The notes: generated by a model not told the origin, from the letters alone. A stretch of 64,000 bases of DNA from Chlamydomonas sphaeroides (GCA_001662425.1 BDDC01000211.1:1-64000); one strand, 5' to 3'. Positions 1 to 13,084 are shown, numbered from the stretch's first letter. Program-made: numbers and translations.

Positions 1-2116
1 CCCTCCCCTTCCCCCCCTCCCCCTGCCCCCTCCCACGCACCACGGGTCCCACGCCACGCGGCTGACCCAGGAGCGGTGCCCCTCGCCGTGCAGCACCGGG
101 TAGCGCTCCGCCACGCCGTACACCGCCACCAGGTCGTCCTCGCCGCCGCACGCCACGTACTTGCCGTCGGGCGAGAAGGAGCAGCACAGCAGCGCGCCGT
201 AGTAGGAGCAGCAGCCAGCAAGCACGGCGCCCGAGGCAATGTCCAGGATGCGCAGCGCGCCGTCGCGGCAGGCGGCAGCCAGCGTGCGGCCGTCGGGCGA
301 GACCGCGAGGTCGTTGATGCCGCCGCCCGTGATCTGCGTTTGTGTGTCCAACTTTACACGGGCCCCAGCGACAGGACCGCGCGCGGTGGCAGTGGGTGGC
401 AGTGGGTGGCTGCTGTGGCCCTGCACCGGCGGCCCGCGGCCCCCCTTCCTGGCGGGGCCAGGCCTTTCCCCCCTACCCGGCGCCGGCCGGCCGCGGCTTT
501 GCGCGCCGGGCTGCTGCTCCCCAGCAGCGAGCACGCACGAGGCCCCCGTGCACCCCCAGCAGCAGCAGGTGCTGCTGCCGCCTCCCCCGCCCCCTTGCCC
601 CCCTGCGGCCTCGCCTGCATGGTAGTGCTGGGCTGCTGCGCCTTGGAGCTCGAGCCGATGGACAGGCTGAACTTGCCGCTGCCCTCGCCCGTCAGGTGGG
701 ACTGCGGGGCCAGGAGGGCGGCGGCGGTGGCAGGAGGCGGAGGCCGTGGGTGGGGCGCGTACCGCAGTGGTGGGGGCAGGGCTGCAGGGTGCGGCAGGCC
801 AAGGGCTGGTGCGGCAGGCCAAGGGCTGGTGCGGCAGGCCAAGGGCTGGTGCGGCCGCGCACGGCGCGCGGCCATGGCGCCAGCCCGGGCGCCGCAGCTG
901 GCGAGCACAGCGCATGCGGTCGATGCCCTCACGCAACAGCCCACCGCCGGCATCACCCCGCTGTCCTCTTGCACGGCCTGCCGCTGACCCAAGCCTCCCT
1001 CACGTATCCCTGCCACAGCTTTCCCTGCTCCCCCTGCCGCCCCTCCCTGTTCCACCTGCCACCGCCCTTCCTGCTTCCCCTGCCGCCGCCGTCCCTGGTC
1101 CTCCTGCCATCGCCCTCCCATCTCCCCCTGCCATCGTTGTCTGCTCGCCCTGCCCCTCCCTCCCTCTCTCTCCCTGCCGCCCCACCTTCTTGTACAGGTA
1201 GATGTTCCCGCTGCTGAAGGCCGCCGCGAACAGGCCCTGCTCCGAGCGCGGCACCCAGGCCACGGCGGTGCAGCGGTGCGTCTCCGACACGCCCTCCGGC
1301 TGCAGCGTGGCCGTGATGGCGGGCTTGGCGGGGAAGCCGGGCACTTGCAGCTGCGCCCGCAGCGACATAAGGCACACTGCGGGGGACGGGCGGGGGAGGG
1401 AAGGAAGGGACGGAGGGGACGGAAGGGCAGCGGGCAGGCACGGGTGTTGGGGCCAGTGGATGGCCGCGTCGCTGTGAGCTCCGGCAGGCGCCGACAGCGT
1501 GCTGTCTGGCTTGCGCCGGCACGCGGCCCGGGCGCGGGCGTGCAAGGTGTGGGAAGGGGCCAGGGGCCGTGTGCTTCAGGCGCCCGGAGGAGGGGGCGGT
1601 TGACTGCGCTGTAGGGGTCGAGGTGCATGCGGTGGCTGACATGCTGCAGGGCCTGTGCAGCGTCGGGCTGGCGCACCTGTTCCGTCGCCCAGCCCGACGA
1701 GCAGGTCCTGCCCGTCCTTAGCTGACAAGAAGGCATGGCAGGTAGGATAGCCAGTCCGCACAGACGAGGAGCTAAAGAGCAGGGACTTGGCGGGGTCCTG
1801 TTAGGCCCAGCGAGCGGGGTGGGGGTTACAGGCGGAGGGTGTGTTTGCGAGCTATTGTGCGCCCCTAGCAGCCAGGCGAGGAGGCGGTGGCCGTCATCAG
1901 GCATCTCTGCACCTTGTGCGTGGAGTCGTAGCGCGAGATGTGCACGCAATCTCCCACGTTGAAGACAATCCATGTCCCGTCCTCCGCCCCTCCGTGCAAC
2001 TTTGCTAACGTGAGCCGTGTTGCACGCTGATAGTTGAAGGGTATGAGACCAGACGTCCGCTCAGAGTTCAAGTGGAAGCGCCCTTCCGCTGTCTTGAACC
2101 GATTCTTTAGGTTCAT
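1..2116 (-). CDS. WDR20/CreC-type WD40-repeat protein (3' part outside window)
   Basis: Probable scaffold that activates a USP12/46 (CreB)-type deubiquitinase, as known for WDR20 and fungal CreC. Exons read on the minus strand: 2116-1913, 1785-1677, 1376-1186, then one starting at 701 and one from 333 to about 49; the protein continues beyond position 1. The N-terminus (MNLKNRFKTAEGRFHL, then FNVGDCVHISRYDS) matches the WDR20 start. Exon 3 has CTAVAWVPRSEQGLFAAAFS followed by GNIYLYKK, and the fifth piece has INDLAVSPDGRTLAAACRDG and FSPDGKYVACGGEDDLVAVY, the most diagnostic WDR20 blades. Phases join cleanly for exons 1-3. The junction between the exon starting at 701 (Ser/Lys-rich, SGKFSLSIGSSSKAQ) and the exon at 333 is not resolved. 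The long alternative minus-strand frame across 354-1973 is not the gene. The family call is confident; exact exon ends after exon 3 are not. Confidence 0.85.
789..856. repeat. 20-bp tandem repeat, 3.4 copies, inside a WDR20-gene intron
   Basis: The unit gtgcggcaggccaagggctg occurs at 789-808, 809-828 and 829-848 with a partial fourth copy to 856, with no mismatches. It lies in the intron between the exons ending at 1186 and starting at 701. Perfect copies suggest recent expansion. Confidence 0.95.
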
Positions 2117-3079
2117 GGCTAGATTGCATGCTTCAGTTCATTGTACAGGACGTCCGCTCAGCGACCACGAGCGAGGGAGGCAGGATTCGTCGTCAATGCG
2201 ATGGGAGGGTAGGGTATCTGAGAGCGTTGCAAGGCAATGGCAGTGCCTGTGTAATGCGTGATCGCGAGGTCCTGACCTGACGGGCATCGGAGAGGATACT
2301 ACCAGCACGCAGCCCGCTACGAGCACGACGGAACCCCCGGTCACCCGTGCAGTCCCCTCTGACAACCCGCCCTTCAAGATGAGCTTGCTTGAGCTTGGGT
2401 GCGGATGCATCTCCATTAACGCTGCTTGAGGCCTCTTCATGCCTTCCGGACGACACTTCGGGCCTTCCGGGTTCCAAGCAGGAACGCCCACGCCTGCTGC
2501 CAGCGAGCTCCCTGGTCCCTGCCCCGTACCTGAGCGTCCCCCGTCCGGGCTTCTTCTTGCCAACATTCGGCACCCAAGAAAGGGCCTAACTGATGTGCAG
2601 CATTCTCCGTCTTCCCTCTGCTGCCACCCCTGAAATGCCGTAACAGGGCTCGCCAACAGCGTGTGCAGGTCCCCCGCCCCCCGCCACCCCGCCCCGCCCC
2701 TCCCCACCCCGCCGTGCCAAATGCACCCCGGTGGCGTGCCTCAAGGACCTGGGCTACATGCAGCTTGCACAACAACCAGCAATAGCCAGTCATTGCTCAA
2801 ATAGCACTGTTGGAGCGTCGTCTTCTGTCATAGCGTTTGGCTGTGCTGGCGATCCAAACGTCACACGCGCTTTGCGCAAGACCCCTGGCAGCAGCAAACG
2901 TCTTATGATGCACGTTTGAGATGTATTCTGTCCCATAACGAAGGCGTCGGGCACGATTGCGCTGCGTCAAGGCGCGCCCTCTTTACTCGCCTGATGGCAA
3001 GCATCAGCTATATGGCATAGCCAACAATATAGCAGTGGGCTCACGGCGCTTCGCCGCGTGAGCCACGGCTTGAGGCGCG
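2117..3079. other. Intergenic region between divergent WDR20 and BIG genes
   Basis: About 960 bp separate the start codon of the minus-strand WDR20 gene (2116) and the plus-strand BIG gene (3080), so both promoters and 5' UTRs must lie here. No convincing coding frame. The only structure seen is an inverted repeat at 3037-3064, just upstream of the BIG start codon. Confidence 0.6.
3037..3064. repeat. Inverted repeat/hairpin upstream of the BIG start codon
   Basis: The arms gggctcacggcg (3037-3048) and cgccgcgtgagcc (3052-3064) are complementary apart from one extra base, with a short ctt loop. It ends 15 bp before the ATG at 3080 and would fold as a stem-loop in the 5' leader if transcription starts upstream. 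A regulatory role is inference. Confidence 0.5.
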
Positions 3080-6000
3080 ATGGCCGGTTCGCAGCCAGAC
3101 CGCGCCTTTGAGATATTCGTAAAGCGGACGCTGCTGGCCATTCAGAAGGAGGCATGGGGCCGCAGCAAGGAATGCAAAGACCTGCGCGACTCGTGCCAGG
3201 TGCGTGCCGCTGCCGCTGCCAGCTGGCTCTGGGTGTCCTGCCCTGGCGCCGCACCCCAGCCCCCTCGCGCGGCAGGTCCTAGCACGTTCGTGGGCTCGAC
3301 CCCTGGTGGCTGATCGCCGCAGCTTTGGCGCCGCTCCAGCTCCGCCGCGGCGCCGCGGGGCGCCGTCCCTGACTCCGCTCCCCAACTTCGTGCTCGCCCG
3401 CTACCGCCCCGTCCCCTCCCGCTCCGCAGAACGTTCTCAACTTGCTGACCGAGCATGAGCAGGGCCACCTGCAATATGACGGCTCTCTGGCCGTCGCGGT
3501 GCTGGACCCGCTCTACCTGTCCTGCGCATCCAGCAACCCCAAGATCCTCGATGCCGCGCTGGGGTGCCTGCACAAGCTCGTCGCGCACGCCTGGCTGCAG
3601 GGCGAGTCGTCCTCTTCCGGCGCAGCCTCGGACGCCGACGTGGTATCGCGCGTCATCCGCACAGTCATACGCTGCGGTGAGGGGGGCGGCAACGGCTCCC
3701 CGCCGACCGAGAGCATGCAGCTGGCCATCATCCGCGCGCTGCTCACCTTCACGACCGCCGAGCACTTTGTCGCGCATGGCGACTGCCTGCTCGCCGCGGT
3801 GCGCATGGTGTTTAACCTCGCACTCGGCGCCGAGGACGACATCATCAAACGCACCGCCAGCAACGCGCTGCTGCAAATGCTGAACACCATTGCCAAGCGC
3901 GTCACTGCGTTCCAGCTCTTCGGCGGCAGCAGTGCAGCCACCAGCCGGCGCTCCTCCTTCGACGGCAGCCAGCTCGGCGGCGGCGCTGCCAGCTACAGCC
4001 GCCAGGCCTCCGTCACCGCCAGCGGCGCCGGCGGCGGCGGCGGCCCGCTGGCGGCGACGACGCCGCCCGCCTCCGTCAGCGCGCTGGCGTCGATGGCGTC
4101 TGCGGGCTCAGAGCTGCCGGCGCGCGTGTCGGACCAGGGTCTGCCGCACGTCCCGTCGGCGGGCGGGATCTCGGGCGGCGGCGCGCTGCCGCCGGGCGGG
4201 CCTCCGAGCCCCGGTGGGCGCCGTCACGGCTCGGGGCATGGCCCCAGCAGCAATGCCGACGGGCCGCTGCACCGCCTGGCTAGCGCCGCCTCTGCATCAG
4301 GGCTCATGCCCGGTGCTGGTGAGGGCTCGGTGTCCGGCGGCGCGGAGGGCGCCGATGACGGCGCCAGCGTCGGTGCGGGCGCCACGGAGAACGGCGACGA
4401 GGGCGGCGGCGCGGGCGGGCGCACCGCTCAGCTGGCGACGCTGGCGGAGCAGCGCGACCTGGCGGGGCTCGAGGCGGCGCTGGGGGCGGCGCTGGAGGAG
4501 GGGCTGGGCCCCGCGGAGGAGGAGGAGGGGCCCGTGGTGGGGCGCACCCGGCACCCCGCGCACGGCCCGGGCAGCACCGGCGCCGCTGCGGCTGCCGCTA
4601 GCGTCGGCGGCGGCGTGCCGGAGCTGTCGCTGCCGGCTGGCCGCGCGCTGCCGCCGAGCTTGCCGCCGGCCTCCCCGGCGCCGGCGGCGCCGCTGCCGCC
4701 GGTGCCCGCTGCCGCCGTGCCGGCGGCGGGGCCCAGCCCCTTCAACTCACACTCGCAGGGCGGCGCCGGCGCCGGCGGCGGCGTCACGGACGCGTACCAC
4801 CAGTACGCGGCGCAGCACCCGCAGCCGCCCTCCCTGGCGCGCCACTCGTCGCACATCTCCCACACCTCCGCCACCGCCGCGCCTGGCCCTCACGGCCACC
4901 CCCACTCCCACCCCCACTCCCACTCGCACCCGCACCAGCCACACGCCTCGCCGCACGGCCACGGTCACGGCCCACAGCACGGACCCGTGGGTCCGCCCCT
5001 GCGGCCGCTGAGCACCAGCGAGCGTGACGTGCTGCTGGTGCTGACGGCCTTCTGCCGGCTGGCCTCGCGGGAGGCGGGCGTCACCGATATCGACAAGTAC
5101 CTGGCGGTAGGGCCAGTGGAGGGTGGGCGAGGTGTAGGCTGGCGGCAGCGGGGGGCGGCAAGTGAGGCGACATGTGCTTGGCGGCGGGCCGGAGAAAAGG
5201 GGGAAGAGAGGCAAACGGGGATGCAGCGGGTAGGGGCTGCTTGGGGAGGTGGCCACGGCGCGCTCTGCACATCACACCCAGATGGCGCGATACCACTTCG
5301 TAGCAGCGGTGGCAGGGCACGGGTGCATGGGGCAGCGGCACGAGGCGGCTGGGGCTCAGCTGTGGCGCGCCGGGGGTGCAGCGCCCGCAGCAGTGAGCCG
5401 AGGTGCGGGCCTGCGGGCGGTGCGCGAGCGCTCATCTCGCGCTCCTTGCCTCCTTGGGCCTCTCGCGCCTCGCCCTCCCCAGGCCGGCAAGCTGCTGGCG
5501 CTGGAGCTGGTGGTCAAGGTGGTGCAGAACCCCATGCACAAGTGAGGGTCGTGTGTGGTGGCAGGCTGGGGTAGCGCGCAGTGCGGATGGCAGAGGAGGG
5601 GGCATGGAGTGCTGGCGGCGCCAAGCGACAGGACTGCTGCAGAGTGCTGTGGCATGCCCCCCCTGCCCAACACCCCCTTGCCCACCGCCCCCTGCCGCTG
5701 CTCTGCCGCTGCCGCTGCCCTGCCCGCCGCCCGCCACAGCTGGGACAACGCGCGCGACGACTTCGTGCGCCACCTGCACCAGCCCCTGTGCCTGGCGCTG
5801 CTGCGCAACTGCTCGCCCGCCGACCCCGCCGCCTTCCAGCTGGCCACCCGCCTGCTCACCGCCGTGCTGCTGCAGCCCAAGCTGCGCAGGGGGCTCAAGG
5901 TGAGGCCGCGCCCCCCCCCAAGGGCCAGCGCTGCGGCAGCGCGCCTCATGGCGGCCGGCGGGCCGCAGCCCTGCGCACCCGTGCCTGCCTCGGCATGGCC

Positions 6001-9000
6001 TGCTCCGGGGCTCGATCGCCGACCCATGCACGGTGCTGCGGCCTCGTTCCTGGCCAGCGGAACGGAACGTGTGCGCGCGCCCCTGCATCCTTTGCAGCCT
6101 TGCACGCGCTCGCATCCCACATCCTGCTGCACCGGACAGCTCATGCCGCAGCGCATGCCGCGACGTCCTTCCCTCCCTTCCCCCGGCAGGCCGAGCTGGG
6201 CGCCTTCTACCCGCTGCTGCTGCTGCGGCCGCTGGAGGCGGAGCAGCTGGGCCCGGGCGAGCTGCCCGCCGCCTCCGCGGCGCTGGGCTGCCTGGGCGCG
6301 CTGGCGGGCGAGCCGCAGCTGCTGGTTGACCTGTTTGTCAACTACGACTGCGACCTCAAAGCGCCCAACCTGTACGAGCGCACCGTGCAGGTAAGCGTGC
6401 CGCACCAGCTGGCGGCGGCTAGCGGCTGTCAGCCTCCCTGCGGCTGGCTTCCCGGCGGGCCCGCCCACCTCATGGCCCCTCTGCCCTGCAGGCGCTGTCC
6501 CGGCTGTCGCAGCTGCAGGCGGACGCGGAGGGGGGGCCGCAGGGCGCCACCTCGCCCCGCTCGCCCGAGGCGGGCCGCGCGCTGGGCTCGGTTCGCGACG
6601 GCTCGCTGCGCTGCCTGCTGTCGGTGGTGTCGTGCCTGGACGCCTGGGTGGCACCGCTCAAGGAGGGCCGCGCGGAGGGCGAGGACGGCGGGTCGGGCTC
6701 GGGCTCCTCCACCGCGCCCTCCACCGCCACGGCCGCGGCCGCCGCGGCGGCGGCGGGCGTGGGCGCGGCGCAGCCGGGCGAGGGCGTCGGCGACTTGACG
6801 GAGGCGGAGCGGTTCGAGGCGGCCAAGGTGACCAAGAGCGCCCTCAGCCGGGGCATGGCCATGTTCAACGGAGGACGGCCGGTCAAGGCGATGCGCTGGC
6901 TCATAGCCAGGTGGGGTCGGACCGAGGTTCGGCCAGCAGGGCGGTGCCTTAGGGGCGGCGCCTTGCGCTTGGGGGGAGGGCGGTGGGGCCGTGCCAGCCG
7001 CGGCGACGTCCGCGCTTGCCTCGCCCCAGCCGCCGTGTGCCGTGCGGCGGTCCCTCCGCCCTCGCGAGCCGGGCGCTCTGGCCGGCCCTCGCCGCTGATC
7101 TCCGTCCCCCGGCCCGTACCGGCCCACACCTCCCCACGAGCAGTGGCGTGGTGGAGGACAGCCCCTCGGGCGCGGCCGTGTTCCTGCGGGCGCACGCGGG
7201 CGAGCTGGACGCCGCGGCCATGGGCGAGTACCTGGGGCACCACGAGGACTTTGAGCTGGCGGCCATGAGGGCGTACGTGGACATGGAGCGGTGAGGGGCA
7301 GGTGGTGGAGGAGAGGGAGGCGAGGAGGGGCAGGGGAGCGGCAGGGGGAGGGCAGCAGGGGGGCGCAGGGCGGGGAATGGCGGGCTCAGGCGCGCAGTAC
7401 GGCACCTTGCGTTGCCGGCCCTGGGCACTGGCGGGTCGCAGCATCTGCCCCTCCCCGTCTGACCCGGCCCCCACGCACCCGCACCCGCACGAAGCTACGG
7501 CGGCATGCCCATCGACGGCGCGCTGCGCTGCTTCCTGGCGCCCTTCCGCCTGCCGGGCGAGGCCCAGAAGATTGACCGCCTCATGGAGGCCTTTGCGGAG
7601 CGCTTTGTGCGCGACAACCCGGGCTCCTTCCGCAACGCCGACGCCGCCTACGTGCTGTCCTTCGCCATCATCATGCTCAACACCGACGCCCACAACCCGC
7701 TCGCCGAGCGCCGCCTGGACCGGGCGGGCTTCGTGGCCATGACGTCGCTTCCGGCCGAGGACGGCGGCGCGGCGGCGGGCGTGTACGAGCCGGCGCTGCC
7801 CGTGCCGGAGCTTGAGGGCATCTTTGACCGCATCGTGGCCAAGGAGATTGTGGTGCGGGGCGGCGGCGGAGGAGGGGCAGCGGCGGCCGCGGCCAAGGGC
7901 GGCAAGCGCGGCGGTGGCAACAAGCTGGCGGCGGCGCTGGGGCTGCGCGCGCTGACGGCGCCGTTCCGCGGCCTTGGCGACAAGAAGCAGGTGCGCGAGG
8001 GGCGCGTGCGGGGGCTGGCTGCTGCTCGCGGGAGGACGATGTGCCATGAGTGGGAAGAGGATGCGAGGAAGTTATTCGGCAAGGGGACGTGCTGTGAGGA
8101 AAGGAGTGGGGGCCTGGGCGACAAGAAGCAGGTGCGCGTCATGCACGAGGGGTTCGTGGCTGCGGCCTGGGCGATACATGGGCGTATGCGTAATGCAGGA
8201 CCGGGCGTGAGGCATGGCGGCTGGTGAGGTCGGACGCCGCCCTTTGCGCCGACATCACGCCCCTCCGCACGTGCCCCGGCTACCTCCCGGCCGCAGGTCA
8301 GCGACGCGGAGCGGCAGCGGCAGCAGATGATGGAGCTGGCGGAGGCCGCCGTGGCGCGCGGCAGCGCCGGCGCCGGCGGCGCCGGCCACGGCTCCGGCCT
8401 CAGCTCCAGCAACACCTGGCACGCCTGCACCCACGCCGCGCACGTGCGGCCCATGCTGCTGGTCTCGGGCGAGGCGCTTCTGTCCGCGCTCGTGGCTGCC
8501 GCCTCACGCTCGCCCGAGCCTGCCACCACAGAGTCCGTGCTGTCCGGCCTCATCGCGCTCGCCCTGCTGGCGGGCCTGGTCGGGCTGGAGGAGCTGTGCG
8601 AAGCCGCCGTGGCGGCGCTGGCGGCCGCCGCCAGCGTGCGCTCGCCGGCGCCCTTCGGCACCGCCGCCGCGGCCCGGCAGCTGGCGGCGCTGCGGGCGCT
8701 GTTGGGCGCTGCTGCGGGGCCCGAGGCGGGGCAGCTAGGCAGCGCCTGGACCACGGTGCTGCGGACCACCAGCGAGCTGGAGGCGCTGGTGCGGGCCGTG
8801 ACGCTGCCGCTGCAGCCCGGGGAGCAGCCCGGCAGCGTGGCATTCATGGCGCCGCCGACGGCAGGCGCCGGCGCCGGGCCAGCGCCACCGCCACCGCCGC
8901 CAGCGTCCACCAGCGGCGGCGGGGGCCTGCTGAGCAAGATGTTCGGCGGGCTTTGGGGCGGTAGCGGCAGCAGCAGCGGCGGGGCCGCCGCGGCGGCAAC

Positions 9001-12000
9001 GAGCAACGGCGGCGCGCGCGGCTCGGCGGCGCCGGTGGCGCGGCGGGACAGCCCACCTGGCGGCGGCGGCGGTGGGCCCGGCAGCCTGCCGCCGCCGCCG
9101 GTGCGGGTCATGTCGGGCGCCGCCAGCGTCATGTGGGCGGTTACGGAGGGGCGTCAGGTCGTGGAGCAGGTGGGGCGAGGGGCACGGGGGGAGGGGAGGA
9201 GAGGCAGGACAGTGACGTAGCTTGTGTCTGCGTGGTAGCGCCGCTGTCGTCCGATGCCTGGCGGCAACCTGCGCCACAGTCGCAATCCCACTCCTGTCCA
9301 CAAGCTGCGGACCCCTGTGGCCTCACCTTGCAAGCGGCACCTCCCTCCATGCGTTCGCGAATGACTAGCTCGCTACTCCCTCGGTACATACCCTCCCTGC
9401 CTGCCTGCCTGGCCCCTCCCACCAGGTCTACGCCCGCAGCGCCACACTGGACGGCGACGGCGTGGTGGTGTTTGTGCGGGCGCTGTGCGCCGTCAGCCGC
9501 GAGGAGCTGGACGCAGCCATGCCCCGCGTGTACAGCCTGATGCGCCTCATCGAGGTGCGCGGCGGGGCTGGGGAGGCAGGAGCTGTGGGGGCTGGGCTGC
9601 GCGTGTCTGGGCAGGCGGGGCGCGTTGCTCACGCAACCGCGCAGAACAGGGGTGGCGCAGGACTGGGTGGGCTGCGGCTCCACCGGACCCACACCCAGGC
9701 TCGCAACGGCCGCTCCCTCATAGCCCCTCACGGCCGCTGCCTCGACCTCTCCCGCCCCACGGCCCTCGCCCCTCCTCCCCCTCCTCCCAACACCGCACAC
9801 CCCCTGCTCCCCTGCTCCCCTCCGCCCTTCAGGTGGCACACCTCAACCTGGCCGGCCGCATCCGCCTCATCTGGTCCAAGGTGTGGGCCGTGCTGTCGGC
9901 TCACCTGGTGGCCGCCGCCTGCCACCCCGCGCAGCCCATCGCGGCACAGGCGGTGGACGCGCTGCGCGGACTCGCCACGCGCGTGCTCGACCGCGAGCAG
10001 CGCGCCGCCGGAGGCGGCGGCGGCGCCGCCGCCGAGCCGTCGCCGCTGACGCACTCGACCTGGGGCTCGTCGGAGGGCGCGCTGCGGCCGTTTGTGGCGG
10101 TGCTGCGGCTGGCGGACGACGCGCAGGTGCGGGCCATGGCGCTGTCGTCGGTGGCGGCGCTCATGGCCAGCCACGCGCGCGGCCTGGGCGCCGGCTGGCG
10201 GGTGGCGCTGGAGGCGCTGCGCCGCGCCGCCGACGACGCCGCGCCGCCGGTGTACGAGGCCGCGCTGGCGGCGCTGGAGGTGGGCGTGGCGGCGCTGTTC
10301 CGCGGCCGCGGCAGCGGCGCCGCGGCGCCGCCGGGGCACGACTGCTACCGGGAGACGCTGCGCGGCGTGCTGACGGCGGTGCGCAACGGGCACCACCCCG
10401 ACGCCGCGCCGGGCGCGGTGCGGCTACTGGTGAGCGTGGGCGAGCGGCTGGCGCGGCGGCCGCCGCCGCTGCTGCCGCCTGGCGGCGGCTCGGGCGCGGG
10501 CATCAGCGGCGCGCCAAGCGCCGCCTGGCCGCAGCGCGGCCCCAGCCTGGACGCAACGGCGGCCGCCAGCGGGCTCCTCAGCCCCAAGGCAACCCTGACG
10601 CCGGCGGCGCCGCCGCCGACGCTGCTCGACCTGCTGGCGGTGCCGCCGGCGGCGACCCTGCACCCGCACGCCGCCGCCGCGCACCCGCACGCCGCCGCCG
10701 CTGCGGCGACGCTGCCGTCGGACGAGTGGGCGCTGCTGCTCGAGGTGGTGGCGGACATCGCGGCCACCCCCGTGGCGCCGCCGCTCTCGCCCGCCGCCTC
10801 GGGCGCCCCCGACGCGCCGCCGCCACCCTCGCCGCGGCTCTCCTCCGCCGGCGTGGAGGCGGCGCTCGAGCTGATGCAGGCGCACGGCCGGCTGTGGGGC
10901 CCGCCCGCGTGGCGCACCATGCTCCGCCGCATTGTGGCCGCCGTCGCGTTCCGTGTGCCGCCGGCGCTGGACCCGCAGTCGCATCCAGCAGACGCCGCTG
11001 CCGCCGCCGCCGCCGGGCTGCCGCTCGAGTCCATCTCCGCCGGCTTCGTGGCTCGAGCCGACCGGCTGTTCCCGCTCATGTGCGCCCAGCTGGAGCCGCT
11101 GGCGCAGGCGCAGGCCGCGCGGGCCGGCGCCCGCCGGCACAGCGACGACGGTGGTGAGGAGGAGGCGGAGGCGGAGGCCGGGATCGCGAGCCGGCAGGAT
11201 TCCGGGGTCCTGGGCGCGGGCGCCGGGCCGGGGCCGGGCTCGGACCTGTACCGCGAGCTGCTGAGCCTGCTGGCGGAGACGTGCGTGGCCTGGTTCCGCC
11301 ACCCCGCCGAGGCGGTGGCGGGCGCGGGGCTGGGTAACCTCGGCCGCCTGCTGCTGGTGGCGGCGGGCGTGGGGCAGGGCGCGGGGAAGGCCGGCGGCGG
11401 CGGCGGCGGCAGCAGCGCGCACCAGCGCTGCTGGCCGGTGTTGCTGCCGCTGCTGTCGGCCACGGTCGAGGCGGAGCTGGGCCTCGTGACGGCCTTCACC
11501 GAGCGGCTGCGGCGGCAGCAGCAGGACGCTGGTGCCGCCGCCGCAGCGGCGGTGGCCGCTGCTGCGGCGGCGGCAGCCGCTGACCCCAGCACCGCCGCGC
11601 GTCGCGGCTCGTACGGCGGCGCCTCCGGCGCTCCCTCTCCTCGCGACAGCCTGGGCGGGGCCCTGCGCCTGCCGTCCGCCGGCGCGCTGTTTGCCGCCGC
11701 CGGTCGGCCGCACCCTGCGGACGCCGAGTCGCGGCGGCTGCGCTGCCGCTGCCGAATGCTGCTGCTGCTGCTGCGCGGCCTGGCGTCGTTTTCCACTCGC
11801 CACGCCGCCGAGCTGCCCTGGCCGGTCACGCGGCAGATGGCGGCCATGCTGCTCGGCACGGCGCAGCGGCTCATGGCGTTCAACCTTCGCGAGGAGCTGA
11901 CGCCGCGGGACGGCAGCGCCGCAGGGCTGGCGGCGCTTGCCGACGACGGCGCGCCGGCGCTGGGCGGGGGCAGCGACGACGGCGAGGCCAGCGGGCTGCC

Positions 12001-13084
12001 GCTGCAGCCGCTGGGACGGGAGGGCGTGGCCTCGGATGAGGTGGCGGCCGCGCTCCGCGCGTCGAGCGGCGCCGCCGCGGGTCTGACGTCGGTGGCGGAG
12101 GCGTCCGGCGGCGGCGGGGGCTGGGATGACGGGTGGTCGGACGACGGCTCTGAGGCCGGGGAGCAGGGCGCCGGTGCCGGCAGCGGGCGGCAAGCCGACG
12201 GCGACCTGGGTCCGCTGGAGGTGTCGGCGTCCGTAGGTAGCGGCAGCGGGGGCGACCTCGCGGCGCAGCGGGTGCCTGGCGGCAGCGGGCGGCCCAGCGG
12301 CGACGGAACCGACGGCGGCCCGGATGTCCTGGCGCCGGCGGGCTCGCGGCCGCCGCTCCTGTCGGCGTTCGCGGCCGCTCCGGAGGCCGCGGCGGCCGCC
12401 GCCGCCGCAGCGGCGCAGCCACCGCTGTCGTCTCCAACCGCCCCACCGCCCGCCGCCGCCGCCGCCGCGCAGCAGCTCAGCGCCGGCGGCGGCGGCGGCG
12501 CGCTGGCGGGCGCCGCCCTGACGCTCCGCTCGCCCTGCCTGCAGCTCACCTCGGCCACCAGCCACGACTCGCTCCGGCCCGCGCTCGCACGGCTCGAGGT
12601 GGAGGCCGCCGACGCGGCGCTCACGCTCCTGCTCGTCTGCTGCGCGCCCTCCGTGCCCGCCGAGCGCCGCCGCGAGGCGGCCGCGCTCCTGGACGGCCTG
12701 TGCCGCCACGTGCTCGCCACCAGTGTCGCGGCGCAGGCGGCGGCGGCGCCGGCACCCCACCACGCCGCCTCCTCCGCCAGCCCGCTGGAGCCGGCGCCGC
12801 TGGACCCCAGCCTGCCTGGCAGCAGCTGGGACCATGCAGTTCGCGCCAGCGTGTTGGCGAGGGCGCTGCTGCTGCTGCTGCACAGCAGCGCTGAGGCCGA
12901 GGGCGGGGAGGCGGAGAGCGGCGCCAAAGTCACGGCGGCGGCGGGCGGCCATGAGGCGCGCCGCCTGGCGCTGCTGCCGCAGGTGCTGGTGCTGCTGGTC
13001 AGCCACCAGCCCGTGGTGCGGCGGGCGGTGGCTGAGTACCTGGAGGCGGTGCTGGGGCCCCGGCTGGCGCTGATGGGGGCGTGA
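3080..13084 (+). CDS. BIG-family Sec7-domain ARF guanine-nucleotide exchange factor
   Basis: Activates ARF GTPases at the trans-Golgi/endosomes by GDP-GTP exchange. Eleven exons: 3080-3199, 3430-5106, 5483-5541, 5740-5899, 6190-6390, 6492-6910, 7144-7290, 7495-7990, 8297-9169, 9426-9554, 9833-13084. They sum to 7533 nt, giving 2510 aa with all phases consistent. Domain order: DCB (residues 1-190, LNLLTEHEQGHLQYDG and IIKRTASNALLQMLNTIAKR); a low-complexity insert about residues 200-550 with a His-rich tract; HUS (FVNYDCDLKAPNLYERTV); Sec7 about 842-1035 with FRLPGEAQKIDRLMEAFAER and AYVLSFAIIMLNTDAHNP; then HDS-type helical repeats to the C-terminus. The catalytic glutamic finger is Glu about 950 in LPGEAQ. 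The NYDCD motif and DCB sequence favour BIG over GNOM/GBF1. The protein is longer than plant BIGs (about 1700-1800 aa) because of Ala/Gly/Pro inserts. Intron 8 carries a second copy of its own 5' splice site. Confidence 0.95.

Noticed and set aside
1677..1790. Apparent frameshift in WDR20 exon 2
   Set aside because: An alternative frame seemed to continue (TEQVRQPDAAQ), but splicing ACAG|gtgcgc to the acceptor before 1376 restores GLGDGTVCLMSLRAQLQ in phase, so no frameshift is needed.
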